Shown here: positions 16,589-26,368 of the stretch, one piece after another | Layout: every line of letters begins with the position of its first letter | How positions within the stretch are numbered: position 1 is the first letter of the stretch | Source of the DNA: Prevotella sp. UBA4376 | GTDB lineage: Bacteria; Bacteroidota; Bacteroidia; Bacteroidales; Bacteroidaceae | NCBI GenBank assembly: GCA_002391185.1 | Contig: DGRY01000118.1 | Coordinates: forward strand, 11,343 to 43,828 | Direction: 5' to 3' | Length of the DNA: 32,486 bases | Notes under the pieces: model-generated | Databases searched by the model: none | Told to the model about the DNA's origin: nothing | The model's input: only the letters and a program-made list of their open reading frames with translations | Translations under genes and position numbers: made by a program

Positions 16589-19500
16589 ATGTCTCAGCTA
16601 AAAACCAAACTTACTACCATTGTATTAATGATGGTTCTTCTGTTGGCTCATGCCGACAGCGGACAACTATACACCTCAGACAAGCTTGCAAGCAGTCTGA
16701 TTAACTGTGTCGTTCAAGACAACTACGGCTATATCTGGATAGGAACAGAATATGGTCTTAGCCGATTTGATGGTTACAGATTCACAAACTATCAGCATGA
16801 TAGCAAAGACACTACATCTATTATAGACAACACAATTTCTCAAATAAAGATCGACAAATCAGGGCATCTTTGGATTGGATGTGCCAAAGGACTGATGAGA
16901 TATAACTATGCAACAAACTCATTCCACAGATACAACTTTCCTAATGGAATCCAGCCACGTGTTTACGACATCATCCAAAGTCACAACGGAAACATCCTTA
17001 TTGGAACTGCTGGATATGGACTATATTCTATTAAAAACAACAGTAACGAGCTAACTGCAGAAAAAGAATATACCCGCGGAAACAAAGAACTATTCTTTAC
17101 TCATATCTTTGAAGACAGCCATGGAAATTTATGGCAAGGCAGTCATTTAAACACCTTCTACTGCTACAAAAAAAAGAACGGAAAGATAACTGTAAAAAAC
17201 TATGTATCTCCATGTGGAGCACCTATAGCATTCTTCCAATCATGGAAAAATCAGATGATGATTATCTGTATGTTTGGAATCATCTACTATGATTACACAA
17301 CAGACAAGATAATCGAAGGTAATATTGATCTAGGATCATACAAAGGACATATCACTATCAATAGTGCACAATTTGACAAACAAGGCAACCTTTATTTAGG
17401 AACATCAGAATGTGGAGTACTTCAATTGCCAGCAGGTTCCCGCCGTATTATTCCTTATACAAATTCAAATAACGAGCATTTTGACCTTACAACATCATGG
17501 GTTAATGCCATTCTCACCGACAAAGACGATAATATTTGGATTGGATGCTACATGAAGGGACTCTACCTCATCAACAATCAACAAATGGCATTCCGCAGCT
17601 GGAGTTTTGCAAGTCAAGGCTACAGCATTGGAACTGGAGTCACATCCGTTGCACGTGGTGACAATGGAGATATTTGGTGTACCGTTCAGAACAACGGCGT
17701 ATATCAGTTCAATAAAGAAGGAAAGATTGTCAGTCATCCTGCATCTCCTGTCGGAACCTGCACCATATATCGTGACAAAGATGGAGGATACTGGATTACC
17801 ACAGGTAGTGCTCTTTTCAGCTACAACCCATATACAGGAGCATACGTTGAGAAATTACACTTTGAAAGTAGCGGTGCATCCACTATAAAAGACGATGAAA
17901 TGGGCAAATTATTTATATCTGTCTATAGTAAGGGCTTATATATTTACGACCGCAAAACCAAAGACATTACCATTCTAAACATGAGTCAAAAAAGACGCCA
18001 TGGAAGTCTTTGTAACGATTGGGTACGACACATGATTGTAGATCGTCAAGGACTTCTATGGATAGCCACATCAAATGGTGTTGCGTGTCTAAACCCACAA
18101 ACCTTAGCTTTTGACACCTATGGTTGGACTAGTATTTTGAGAAACAGACAAGCCAACTATCTTTGCGAAACAACCAACGGAAATATAATCATTGGTACTG
18201 ACGATGGATTATACATCTATAATGTTGCAGACAAGGCTCTCAAAAAGTTCCCCAATTCCGAAATTCTTCAGAACAAACAGATATGTGGTATTGTACGCGA
18301 CAATCACAACGACATCTGGATTGGAACTACTATGGGTATATGGCAATATGATCATCTAAGTAAAAAATTCATTGGTCATATCAATGGAAATGGTCTAAAA
18401 ACTCATGAATATGTTTTAGGTGCCATTATGCATTGCCCCGACGATCTTATTGCCATAGGAAACAACGATGGAATCACTGTTTTTTATCCAGAGGACGTAA
18501 GAGGAAACTACATGGAAATGAATAAGGTTTATCTAACCAATTTCATTATTGATGGAAAAAGTGTAAGTTGTATGAGCAACGAATACGACATTCCATATTC
18601 TCAAAACAGTTTCTCTTTGGAGTTCTCATTACTAAACTTCCGTAACGCAAGTGATATATGCTACGAATATCGCATCAACGGCGGAGAGTGGATTAGTACC
18701 AACGAAGGTGGAAATGCTATATCCTTCACAAAGATGAAGCCAGGAAGCTACGATATTGAGGTAAGAGCATCTAACAACGGAGTTTATTCTAAAGAGAACT
18801 GCATTATAAAAATAACGGTAGGTGATCCATGGTACGCATCTACATGGGCTTTACTTATCTATTTGCTCCTTTTCATCGGAATAATAATATATATTCTTCT
18901 CAGCTATGAACATCGTAGAAAAGTTGAACTAGAAGAACAGAAAATGAAATTTCTAATTGATGCCACCCACGATATTCGCTCTCCTTTAACCCTTATCATG
19001 GGACCGTTGAAAAAACTCATGGCAAGGCACACTACTGATGAAGACAAACAGGATTTAGAAACCATTGACCATAATGCTCAACGCCTTATGCTATTGGTTA
19101 ATCAGATTCTTGATGAAAGAAAGATTGATAAGAATCAAATGCACCTTCATTGCACACCTACCAATCTAAAGGATTTTATCGAAGGTATATTAACGCTTTA
19201 TCAATATAATGCCAATGATCGTGACATTAAGCTGTCTGTACATTCTGAGCTCCCAGCTTATATGGTAGAGCCATTATATCTTGATCGTTCCAACTTTGAT
19301 AAAGTTGTTAATAATCTGCTTTCAAACGCACTGAAATACACTTTTGATGGGGGTGAAATAACCATTATCTTGAAAAAAGAAGAGCATCAGGTTATAATGC
19401 AAGTTATGGATACGGGTATCGGATTTAAGCAAAACACCGAACGACTTTTTGAACGCTTCTATCAAGAGAGAAGAACCCACAACCATTTCCATGTTGAAGG

Positions 19501-20455
19501 AACAGGTATCGGGCTCAATCTTTGTAAGGCTATTGTGCAATTACACGGCGGAAGTATCAAAGCCTATAATCGTAATGACGGAAAACGCGGTGCCTGCATA
19601 GAGATTATATTACCATTAGGAAGCAAACATCTTAACCCAGATGAAATTGTGTCTGAAGACAGCGAAAACCAGAAGAAACATCATGCATCAGCCAATCGCA
19701 ACTGCAATATTCTTATTGTTGACGACGATCCTGAAATTGCAAAATACATAAACAATGAGCTATCCAACTGGTATCGTTTCGACTATGCTAACAACGGAAA
19801 AGAAGCATTACGCATCCTCCTCACAGGTAACTACGACCTTGTTATCAGCGATATCATGATGCCAGAAATGGATGGTTTAACCCTACTCAAAGAAATAAAG
19901 AGAAATAGCAATATCAGCGATATACCAGTTATCTTACTTACTTCAAAAAGCGATGTCGATAATAGAATGGCAGGTCTCAAGAAAGGTGCTGATGCTTTCC
20001 TCGCAAAGCCATTCGATATGGAAGAACTCCACATACTCATCGATAACCTCATAGATAATGTTCGCCGACTTAAAGGAAAATTCTCTGGTGCACTTAACCA
20101 ACAGGGTAAGGTTGATAAAATAGAAGTAAAAGGCAATAACAACATCTTGATGGATCGCATTATGAGATCCATCAACGACAATATTGCCAACACAGAATTC
20201 AATGTTGAAGCCCTTTCTGACGAGGTTGGAATCAGCCGTGCCCAACTACACAGAAAAATGAAAGAGATTACAGGTATATCTACAGGAGAATTCATACGTA
20301 ATATCCGTCTTGAACAGGCTGCACGTCTTATCAAGGAAGGCGATATCAACATTACTCAGGTTGCATATAGTGTTGGATTCAATAATCAAACCCACTTCTC
20401 CACGGCATTCAAGAAACATTTTGGTATGACCCCATCAGAATATGCGGAAAAATAA
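16589..20455 (+). CDS. xynR: Hybrid two-component system regulator of xylan use
   Basis: 1288-residue HTCS protein joining sensor, kinase and transcription factor. A signal-anchor-like N terminus (IVLMMVLLLAHA) is followed by a periplasmic beta-propeller sensor (about 25-640) made of Reg_prop repeats such as YGYIWIGTEYGLSRFDGY and SGHLWIGCAKGLMRYN. A Y_Y_Y domain (about 650-745) and a membrane helix (about 751-772) come next. The kinase has ATHDIRSPLTLIMGP with phospho-His794, an N box LLSNALKYT, and G boxes DTGIGF and GTGIGLNLCK. The receiver (about 1039-1155) has VDDDPE, SDIMMPEMDG with phospho-Asp1088, and LLTSK with Lys1120. The C-terminal AraC HTH (about 1185-1288) ends HFGMTPSEY. All phosphorelay residues are present. 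Its divergence from xynEDAB and coupling to xynF point to sensing of xylan oligosaccharides, as XynR does in P. bryantii. Confidence 0.95.
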   Translation: MSQLKTKLTTIVLMMVLLLAHADSGQLYTSDKLASSLINCVVQDNYGYIWIGTEYGLSRFDGYRFTNYQHDSKDTTSIIDNTISQIKIDKSGHLWIGCAKGLMRYNYATNSFHRYNFPNGIQPRVYDIIQSHNGNILIGTAGYGLYSIKNNSNELTAEKEYTRGNKELFFTHIFEDSHGNLWQGSHLNTFYCYKKKNGKITVKNYVSPCGAPIAFFQSWKNQMMIICMFGIIYYDYTTDKIIEGNIDLGSYKGHITINSAQFDKQGNLYLGTSECGVLQLPAGSRRIIPYTNSNNEHFDLTTSWVNAILTDKDDNIWIGCYMKGLYLINNQQMAFRSWSFASQGYSIGTGVTSVARGDNGDIWCTVQNNGVYQFNKEGKIVSHPASPVGTCTIYRDKDGGYWITTGSALFSYNPYTGAYVEKLHFESSGASTIKDDEMGKLFISVYSKGLYIYDRKTKDITILNMSQKRRHGSLCNDWVRHMIVDRQGLLWIATSNGVACLNPQTLAFDTYGWTSILRNRQANYLCETTNGNIIIGTDDGLYIYNVADKALKKFPNSEILQNKQICGIVRDNHNDIWIGTTMGIWQYDHLSKKFIGHINGNGLKTHEYVLGAIMHCPDDLIAIGNNDGITVFYPEDVRGNYMEMNKVYLTNFIIDGKSVSCMSNEYDIPYSQNSFSLEFSLLNFRNASDICYEYRINGGEWISTNEGGNAISFTKMKPGSYDIEVRASNNGVYSKENCIIKITVGDPWYASTWALLIYLLLFIGIIIYILLSYEHRRKVELEEQKMKFLIDATHDIRSPLTLIMGPLKKLMARHTTDEDKQDLETIDHNAQRLMLLVNQILDERKIDKNQMHLHCTPTNLKDFIEGILTLYQYNANDRDIKLSVHSELPAYMVEPLYLDRSNFDKVVNNLLSNALKYTFDGGEITIILKKEEHQVIMQVMDTGIGFKQNTERLFERFYQERRTHNHFHVEGTGIGLNLCKAIVQLHGGSIKAYNRNDGKRGACIEIILPLGSKHLNPDEIVSEDSENQKKHHASANRNCNILIVDDDPEIAKYINNELSNWYRFDYANNGKEALRILLTGNYDLVISDIMMPEMDGLTLLKEIKRNSNISDIPVILLTSKSDVDNRMAGLKKGADAFLAKPFDMEELHILIDNLIDNVRRLKGKFSGALNQQGKVDKIEVKGNNNILMDRIMRSINDNIANTEFNVEALSDEVGISRAQLHRKMKEITGISTGEFIRNIRLEQAARLIKEGDINITQVAYSVGFNNQTHFSTAFKKHFGMTPSEYAEK

Positions 20456-20468
20456 CTATAACAAAAAT

Positions 20469-22397
20469 ATGAGAAAACTATTATTTACACTATCTCTGCT
20501 TGCCACTACATTTACTATGCAAGCAGAAGACGGACATCGCCTTTGGCTGCGTTACGATAGCGTGGGCACGGCAAAAGTTATTGCACCCAAAGGAGGCGCA
20601 ACCCTTCAGATTGCTATCCAGGAAATGAAAAAATACTGGAAAGGCGACCACATCCGTCTTGTCATCAACAAACAGCTTAAAAACGACGATGGCTATCTTT
20701 ATGATGGCGACTCTATCTGCTCACACAGCGAATTGGGACTTCTATATGGAGTTTATCACGCACTCGAAATGCAGCAAATGAAATTCGAGCCAGGCTTGGG
20801 AGCTTACAGCAGTCCAGCTTTCAGCTATCGAATACTAAATCATTGGGACAATATCGATGGTAGTATAGAACGTGGGTATGCTGGCAAAAGCATTTTCTTT
20901 GGCTGTCCTGAAACAAAGGCATGGGCTGAACGCATAAAAGAATATGCACGTGCCAACGCCTCTATAGGTATAAACGGTAGCGTTATCAACAATGTAAACG
21001 CATCTCCAAAGATGCTTACTAAGGAATATCTCCTCAAAACAAAACGCATTGCAGATATTCTTCGACCTTATGGCATAAAGGTATATATTTCTGTAAACTT
21101 CGGAACACCAAAGGCACTTGGTGAAACAAAAACTGCCGATCCACTTGATGCCAGCGTACGCACTTGGTGGAACAAAAAAGCAAAGGAAATATATAAGCTT
21201 ATTCCTGATTTCGGAGGGTTCCTCGTAAAGGCTAACAGCGAAGGACAACCTGGTCCTTTCGACTACGGACGCACACATGCTGATGGTGCCAACATGCTTG
21301 CCGATGCTGTAAAACCTTTCGGAGGTATCATCATGTGGCGAAGTTTCGTTTATGGTTCTAAGCACAAAGGCGAAGACCGCGTAATGCAGGCTGTTTCTGA
21401 ATTCAAAGATCTCGACGGACTGTTCCGCGACAATGTTATCCTGCAAAGCAAGAATGGTCCTCTTGACTTTCAACCACGTGAGCCTTATGCTCCTATCTTC
21501 GATAACATGAAAGCTACTACTCAGTTTGCAGAGTTACAGATAACCCAGGAATACACAGGTCAGAGCAAACATTTAGTATTCCTCTCTCCTATGTGGAAAG
21601 AATTCTTCCATTTTGTCAGTCCATCAAAATTAAAAGGTATTGCAGGCGTAAGTAACGTTGGAAACGATAAAAACTGGTGTGGTCACCCATTCTCTCAGGC
21701 CAACTGGTACGCTTTTGGTCGTCTTGCATGGGATCCTACGATATCATCAAGTCTTATTGCCGAGGAATGGGTTCTCCAAACATTTGGCGACAACTTCGAC
21801 TACTATCCTGTAGTGGATATGATGACAACAAGTCGTGAAGCTTGCGTTGATTATATGATGCCATTAGGTTTACATCATATCTTCAAGTTCGACCACCACT
21901 ATGGTCCAGAACCCGACGGTTTCATCGCACATTATCCACTTGAGTGGTGCCCTGTTTACTATCATAAAGCCGACTCTACAGGCATTGGTTTCGATCGTTC
22001 TTCAAAAGGTACAAATGCTGTGAGCCAATATCGAGAGCCATACCGCAGTCTTTACGACAACATTGAGACTTGTCCCGACGAATATCTCCTGTGGTTCCAT
22101 CATGTGCCTTGGGACTATGAACTACAGAATGGAGACAAGCTATGGGAAGAAATCTGTGCACTATATTACAGAGGTGTAGAACAAGTAGCATCATATCGTA
22201 AGATATGGGCAAATACCAAGCCTTATATCGATGCAGAACGCTGGCAACAGGTTGACAGTCTTTTGAAAGTACAATATGACAATGCTGAAGAATGGCGTCA
22301 ATACTGTCTTAAGTATTTCCAGAAATTCTCAAAAAAGCCAATACTTTACAACTTCACTGGCGTAAGCTATATGCCTGTTGAAGAACCAAAGTTGTAA
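20469..22397 (+). CDS. xynF: Secreted GH67 alpha-glucuronidase
   Basis: 642-residue inverting GH67 enzyme that removes 4-O-methyl-glucuronic acid from the non-reducing end of xylo-oligosaccharides. The ATG at 20469 gives the signal peptide MRKLLFTLSLLATTFTMQA and sits 13 bases after the xynR stop; an earlier in-frame ATG (20442) would overlap xynR and spoil the signal sequence. Motifs include LNHWDNIDGSIERGYAGKS (123-141), FLVKANSEGQPGP (acid Glu258), GGIIMWRSFVYG, KNGPLDFQPREP (Asp333) and LQITQEYTG (Glu361). The 28-residue spacing between the Asp and the last Glu matches the family's paired base residues. HHYGPEPDG and the aromatic C-terminal domain complete it. It is probably periplasmic and co-transcribed with its regulator. 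Confidence 0.95.
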   Translation: MRKLLFTLSLLATTFTMQAEDGHRLWLRYDSVGTAKVIAPKGGATLQIAIQEMKKYWKGDHIRLVINKQLKNDDGYLYDGDSICSHSELGLLYGVYHALEMQQMKFEPGLGAYSSPAFSYRILNHWDNIDGSIERGYAGKSIFFGCPETKAWAERIKEYARANASIGINGSVINNVNASPKMLTKEYLLKTKRIADILRPYGIKVYISVNFGTPKALGETKTADPLDASVRTWWNKKAKEIYKLIPDFGGFLVKANSEGQPGPFDYGRTHADGANMLADAVKPFGGIIMWRSFVYGSKHKGEDRVMQAVSEFKDLDGLFRDNVILQSKNGPLDFQPREPYAPIFDNMKATTQFAELQITQEYTGQSKHLVFLSPMWKEFFHFVSPSKLKGIAGVSNVGNDKNWCGHPFSQANWYAFGRLAWDPTISSSLIAEEWVLQTFGDNFDYYPVVDMMTTSREACVDYMMPLGLHHIFKFDHHYGPEPDGFIAHYPLEWCPVYYHKADSTGIGFDRSSKGTNAVSQYREPYRSLYDNIETCPDEYLLWFHHVPWDYELQNGDKLWEEICALYYRGVEQVASYRKIWANTKPYIDAERWQQVDSLLKVQYDNAEEWRQYCLKYFQKFSKKPILYNFTGVSYMPVEEPKL

Positions 22398-22421
22398 AAA
22401 TAGAGACTAATTATCAACATA

Positions 22422-25400
22422 ATGAAAAAAACATTTATTTCTATCGCCTTAGCTATGCTCTGCATATCTGCTCAGGCACAAAGCAACCCACTGTGGATGA
22501 GGTATAGCGCCATCTCACCTGATGGTTCTACTATTGCCTTCTCTTACAAGGGCGACATCTACACCGTTCCAAGCAACGGAGGAACGGCTCGTCAAATCAC
22601 ATCAAATGCCAACTACGACTCTTATCCTTTATGGAGCCCTGACGGCTCAAAAATCGCCTTTTCATCGGCACGCGAAGGTAGTCTTGATGTGTACATTATC
22701 AACAAGAACGGAGGCTCTCCAATTCGTCTAACCACTGATAGTGGCAATGAGAAGCCTATTGGTTTCCGCGACAACGAACATATTCTTGTAGAAGCCGACA
22801 TAGCAACAAGTGCAACAAGCATCATCTTCCCAGGAACATTTCCACAGGTTTTCGAAGTACCGACTGTTTCTGGTGCCCGAATGAAACTTTTTTCTGAGAT
22901 CACCATGCAAGATTTGTCTATCAATGCTAATGGCGACATACTTTATCACGACATGAAAGGCTACGAGGATCCATGGCGCAAGCACCACACCTCACCTATC
23001 ACACGCGACATTTGGATGCTACGTGGCGGAAAATACACTAAGCTTACATCTTTTGCTGGCGAAGACCGCAACCCAGTATGGGACACTGCCGACAGTTATT
23101 ATTACCTCAGTGAGGAAGACGGTACTTTCAATGTTTTCCATAATAACATAGCTGGAAATGCTAAGCAGCAAATTACCCATTTCAACGGTAATCCTGTGCG
23201 TTTCCTCACACGTGCAAACAATGGTACTCTCTGTTTCGGTTATGATGGAGAAATATACACTCTCAAAAAAGGAGGAATCCCTGAGAAGGTAAACATCAAT
23301 GTTATAGCAGATCGTAACGACATCGACCTTGATCGCCAAACATTATTTAGCGGTGCAAGAGAAATTAGCGTTTCGCCAAATGGCAAGGAAGTAGCCTTTA
23401 TTGTTCATGGTGACGTATATGTAACATCTGTTGAATACAACACCACAAAGCAAATTACCGACACCCCAGAACAGGAACGTTCTGTTGACTTTGCTCCAGA
23501 TGGACGTAGCATTGTCTATGCCTCAGAACGTAATGGACTCTGGCAAATATATCAGTCAAGCATAAAGAACAAAAACGAAAAGCTCTTTACCTACTCTACT
23601 GAGATTGTCGAAGAGCAGCTTGTAAAGAGCGATTCCACCAGTTTCCAACCACAATACAGTCCTGATGGTAAAAGCGTAGCCTTCCTGCAAAACCGCACAA
23701 CACTTATGGCTGTTGATGTGAAGACACATAAAACACGCAAACTCATGGACGGCAAATATATGTATAGCTATAGTGATGGCGACCAGGATTTCCAGTGGAG
23801 TCCTGACAGTCGTTGGCTCATTTCCACATATATTGGACAAGGTGGCTGGAACAATTCAGACATAGCACTCGTAAAAGCCGATGGAACCGGCGAAATTCAC
23901 AACCTCACCAACTCAGGATATAACGATGGAGGCGGTCGTTTTGCACTGGGAGGCAAGGCTATCGTATTCCAAAGCGACAGGGCTGGCTATCGCAGTCATG
24001 GCAGTTGGGGAGCCGAATCCGACGCTTATATCATGTTCCTTGATGTTGATGCCTACGATCAGTTCCGCATGAGCAAGGAGGAATATGCTCTTTGGAAAGA
24101 GAACTCTGAGGAAGGCAAGAAACAAAAGGCAGAGGAAGCTAAGAAAGAAGAAAAGAAAGCCAAGGACAAGAAGAAAGGTAAAGACGAAGAGGTGAAACCT
24201 GAAAAGGTAGAAGAATTAAAATTCGACCTTGCCAACTGCAAAGACCGAATACTCCGTCTCACCAACAATTCAAGCAACATGGGCGATGCCATTCTTTCTA
24301 ACGACGGCGAAACACTCTATTATCAGGCACGCTTCGAAGGTGGCTATGACCTCTGGAAGGTAAGCATACGCGATCATTCAACACAACTTGTAACAAAAGG
24401 TATAGGTGGTGGTGGCTTTGAAGCCGACAAGGATTTCAAAAACCTCTTCCTCTGTTCAGGAGGCATCAAAAAGTATGATATTGCAAGCAATCAGGTAAAG
24501 AAAGTAGATTTCGAGGCACACTTCAACTACAAACCTTATCAGGAGCGTGAATACCTCTTCAATCATATTTGGCAGCAGGTAAAAGATAAGTTCTACAAGA
24601 AAGATCTTCATGGCGTTGATTGGGAAGGCTACAAAAAGACCTATAGCCGCTATCTCCCATACATCAACAATCGTTATGACTTCCGCGACATGCTCTCTGA
24701 GATGCTTGGCGAACTCAATGCTTCACACACTGGAGCCCGTTTCTATCCAAATGGAGCAAAGCTAAGAACAGCCACTTTGGGCATTATCCCAGACTACAAA
24801 TATGAAGGTGATGGAATAAAAATTGCTGAAGTAATCCGTCGCAGTCCATTTGCCAATGCTAACACCAAGGTGAAGGCTGGCGACATCATTGAGGCCATCG
24901 ACGGCACAAAGATTCTGGCTGGAAAAGACTATAACTATCTCCTTGATGGAAAGGCAGGAAAGCCTGTTCGCATCACTATCAAAGACCGCAAGGACAATAT
25001 CTGCATAAAAGCTATTTCAAAGGGACAGGAAGAGGACCTACTCTATCGTCGTTGGGTTGATCGCAACAGAGAAATGGTAAATAAGCTCTCTAATGGTCAA
25101 CTTGCATACGTACATGTAAAAGCAATGGACTCTGAGAGTTTCCGCACAGTGTTCAGTGAACTACTCAACGATAGCAATCGTCAGAAGAAAGCTGTTATTG
25201 TTGATGAGCGCCATAACGGTGGCGGATGGCTACACGACGATCTCTGCACACTCCTCTCTGGCGTGCAGTATCAGAGCTTTGTACCACGTGACCAGTTCAT
25301 AGGCCGTGACCCATGGAACAAATGGACCAAACCAAGCTGCGTACTTATTTGCGAGGACGACTATAGCAATGGACATGGCTTCCCATTTGTATATAAAACA

Positions 25401-25643
25401 TTGGGTATCGGCAAACTCATCGGTGCACCTGTTGCAGGAACTATGACAGCCGTTTGGTGGGAAACCCTCATGGATAATCAGATGATATTCGGTATTCCAC
25501 AGGTAGGATGCCTCGATATGCACGGAAAATATGGTGAAAACAACACCCTTCAGCCAGATATCACAGTATATAACACACCTGAAGACTACCTCACAGGTAA
25601 CGATCGTCAACTACAACGAGCAGTTGAAGAAATGCTGAAATAA
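22422..25643 (+). CDS. Tricorn-like S41 peptidase with propeller and PDZ domain
   Basis: 1073 residues with signal peptide MKKTFISIALAMLCISAQA. The N-terminal two thirds carry PD40/WD40-like propeller repeats (SPDGSTIAFSYKGDIYTV, WSPDGSKIAFSSAREG, SPNGKEVAFIVHGDVYV, SPDGKSVAFLQN), as in Tricorn protease. A very charged Lys/Glu linker (about 562-600) separates them from the last propeller part. LNASHTG holds His769 (catalytic His position), followed by a PDZ domain (about 785-870; KAGDIIEAIDGTKI) and the S41 catalytic domain (about 895-1073; VDERHNGGGW, then CEDDYSNGHGF with candidate nucleophile Ser982 and APVAGT). It should act in the periplasm, degrading unfolded proteins or peptides. It starts 24 bases after xynF and may be co-transcribed. 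No terminator separates them, and none is obvious after it. Its link to xylan use is unclear. Confidence 0.9.
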   Translation: MKKTFISIALAMLCISAQAQSNPLWMRYSAISPDGSTIAFSYKGDIYTVPSNGGTARQITSNANYDSYPLWSPDGSKIAFSSAREGSLDVYIINKNGGSPIRLTTDSGNEKPIGFRDNEHILVEADIATSATSIIFPGTFPQVFEVPTVSGARMKLFSEITMQDLSINANGDILYHDMKGYEDPWRKHHTSPITRDIWMLRGGKYTKLTSFAGEDRNPVWDTADSYYYLSEEDGTFNVFHNNIAGNAKQQITHFNGNPVRFLTRANNGTLCFGYDGEIYTLKKGGIPEKVNINVIADRNDIDLDRQTLFSGAREISVSPNGKEVAFIVHGDVYVTSVEYNTTKQITDTPEQERSVDFAPDGRSIVYASERNGLWQIYQSSIKNKNEKLFTYSTEIVEEQLVKSDSTSFQPQYSPDGKSVAFLQNRTTLMAVDVKTHKTRKLMDGKYMYSYSDGDQDFQWSPDSRWLISTYIGQGGWNNSDIALVKADGTGEIHNLTNSGYNDGGGRFALGGKAIVFQSDRAGYRSHGSWGAESDAYIMFLDVDAYDQFRMSKEEYALWKENSEEGKKQKAEEAKKEEKKAKDKKKGKDEEVKPEKVEELKFDLANCKDRILRLTNNSSNMGDAILSNDGETLYYQARFEGGYDLWKVSIRDHSTQLVTKGIGGGGFEADKDFKNLFLCSGGIKKYDIASNQVKKVDFEAHFNYKPYQEREYLFNHIWQQVKDKFYKKDLHGVDWEGYKKTYSRYLPYINNRYDFRDMLSEMLGELNASHTGARFYPNGAKLRTATLGIIPDYKYEGDGIKIAEVIRRSPFANANTKVKAGDIIEAIDGTKILAGKDYNYLLDGKAGKPVRITIKDRKDNICIKAISKGQEEDLLYRRWVDRNREMVNKLSNGQLAYVHVKAMDSESFRTVFSELLNDSNRQKKAVIVDERHNGGGWLHDDLCTLLSGVQYQSFVPRDQFIGRDPWNKWTKPSCVLICEDDYSNGHGFPFVYKTLGIGKLIGAPVAGTMTAVWWETLMDNQMIFGIPQVGCLDMHGKYGENNTLQPDITVYNTPEDYLTGNDRQLQRAVEEMLK

Positions 25644-25710
25644 GAACAGCATTATTGGTTCACTCGCATAACACTGCTTTGAGATTTAAAAGAAAAACAT
25701 AAAAACCCGT

Positions 25711-25825
25711 TCAGTGCTGTATGCTTTACAAGCATTCATTCTAAGCCATCGTTCCAAGTCCTGTCCAAGCAAGCTTGACAGTCCTTGTCCGATATCTTAG
25801 AATAGCCTGCGGCTTGCAGCACTGA
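25711..25825. repeat. Left cloverleaf-like inverted repeat
   Basis: Outer stem TCAGTGCTG (25711-25719) pairs with CAGCACTGA (25817-25825). Inside it lie a left side hairpin ATGCTT-TAC-AAGCAT (25721-25735) and a central stem ATTCTAAG (25738-25745) with CTTAGAAT (25796-25803). The central stem continues through ATCG/CGAT, CAAG/CTTG and CTGTC/GACAG to a tip near 25771. A right side hairpin AGCC-TGC-GGCT (25804-25814) completes the figure, giving a four-way junction. There is no T run, so it is not an intrinsic terminator. Confidence 0.75.
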
Positions 25826-25909
25826 GCGAAAAATAGAGAAAATCGAATAAACAAGAAAAGTAATAATACCATAACAGTGGTAATAATATCGTTTATCATA
25901 TAAAAAAGA

Positions 25910-26347
25910 ATGGAATTTGTTGATAAATCAAATCTTAACCAAGATTTAATAATACAACTCAAATCATATGTTTATGATATTGTAGGGTGTTGCCAGGAAG
26001 TCCATAAAGAATTAGGACCTTGGCTGAACGAATATGTATATCAGGAGGCAATGAAAGTATCGTTGGAGGAAAAAAGAATCCCTTTTGAAAAAGAACACTA
26101 TTTTCAGGTCTCTTATCATGGTCACCCCTTATCACACAAACATTACATGGATTTTTTGTGCAAAGGAAATGTTGCTGTGGAATGCAAGGCCATTACTAAC
26201 TTGGGAACAGAACAACGTCAACAATTGTGGAATTATATGCGGCTGACCAACACCCCTACAGGTATATTATTCAATTTTGCTCCGGTTAAGGATCAATGTG
26301 AAAAGTATTATTATGACGTAAATACTAAAACAATCACAGCATTCTAA
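25910..26347 (+). CDS. GxxExxY family protein (PD-(D/E)XK-like)
   Basis: 145-residue cytoplasmic protein of the GxxExxY family, whose function is not known. ELGPWLNEYVYQEAM (34-48) is the name-giving block, with Glu41 and Tyr44 kept, but the Gly of G-x-x-E-x-x-Y is Trp38 here. HYMDFL (Asp81) and VAVECKA (Glu91, Lys93) form a D...ExK pattern like PD-(D/E)XK nucleases. LGTEQRQQLWNYMRLTN and GILFNFAP finish the family signature. The full length looks intact. No standard promoter or strong ribosome site is seen in front of the ATG at 25910. The gene lies alone between two structured inverted repeats, which sets it apart from the xylan genes. A nuclease-like role on structured nucleic acid is a guess from the fold pattern and context. 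Confidence 0.88.
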   Translation: MEFVDKSNLNQDLIIQLKSYVYDIVGCCQEVHKELGPWLNEYVYQEAMKVSLEEKRIPFEKEHYFQVSYHGHPLSHKHYMDFLCKGNVAVECKAITNLGTEQRQQLWNYMRLTNTPTGILFNFAPVKDQCEKYYYDVNTKTITAF

Positions 26348-26368
26348 ACTTTTTCTTGGTTTTTCCGG

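Noticed and set aside
20442..20468. Upstream start of xynF overlapping the end of xynR
   Set aside because: It adds a charged Asn/Lys-rich stretch before a clean signal peptide; the ATG at 20469 fits better.
24109..24220. Lys/Glu-rich stretch in the Tricorn-like gene as a frameshift or assembly artefact
   Set aside because: The frame stays open with propeller sequence on both sides, so it is a charged linker.
25711..25825. Cloverleaf-like element as a tRNA gene
   Set aside because: Arm lengths, the missing T-loop and anticodon patterns, and the over-long central arm do not fit a tRNA.
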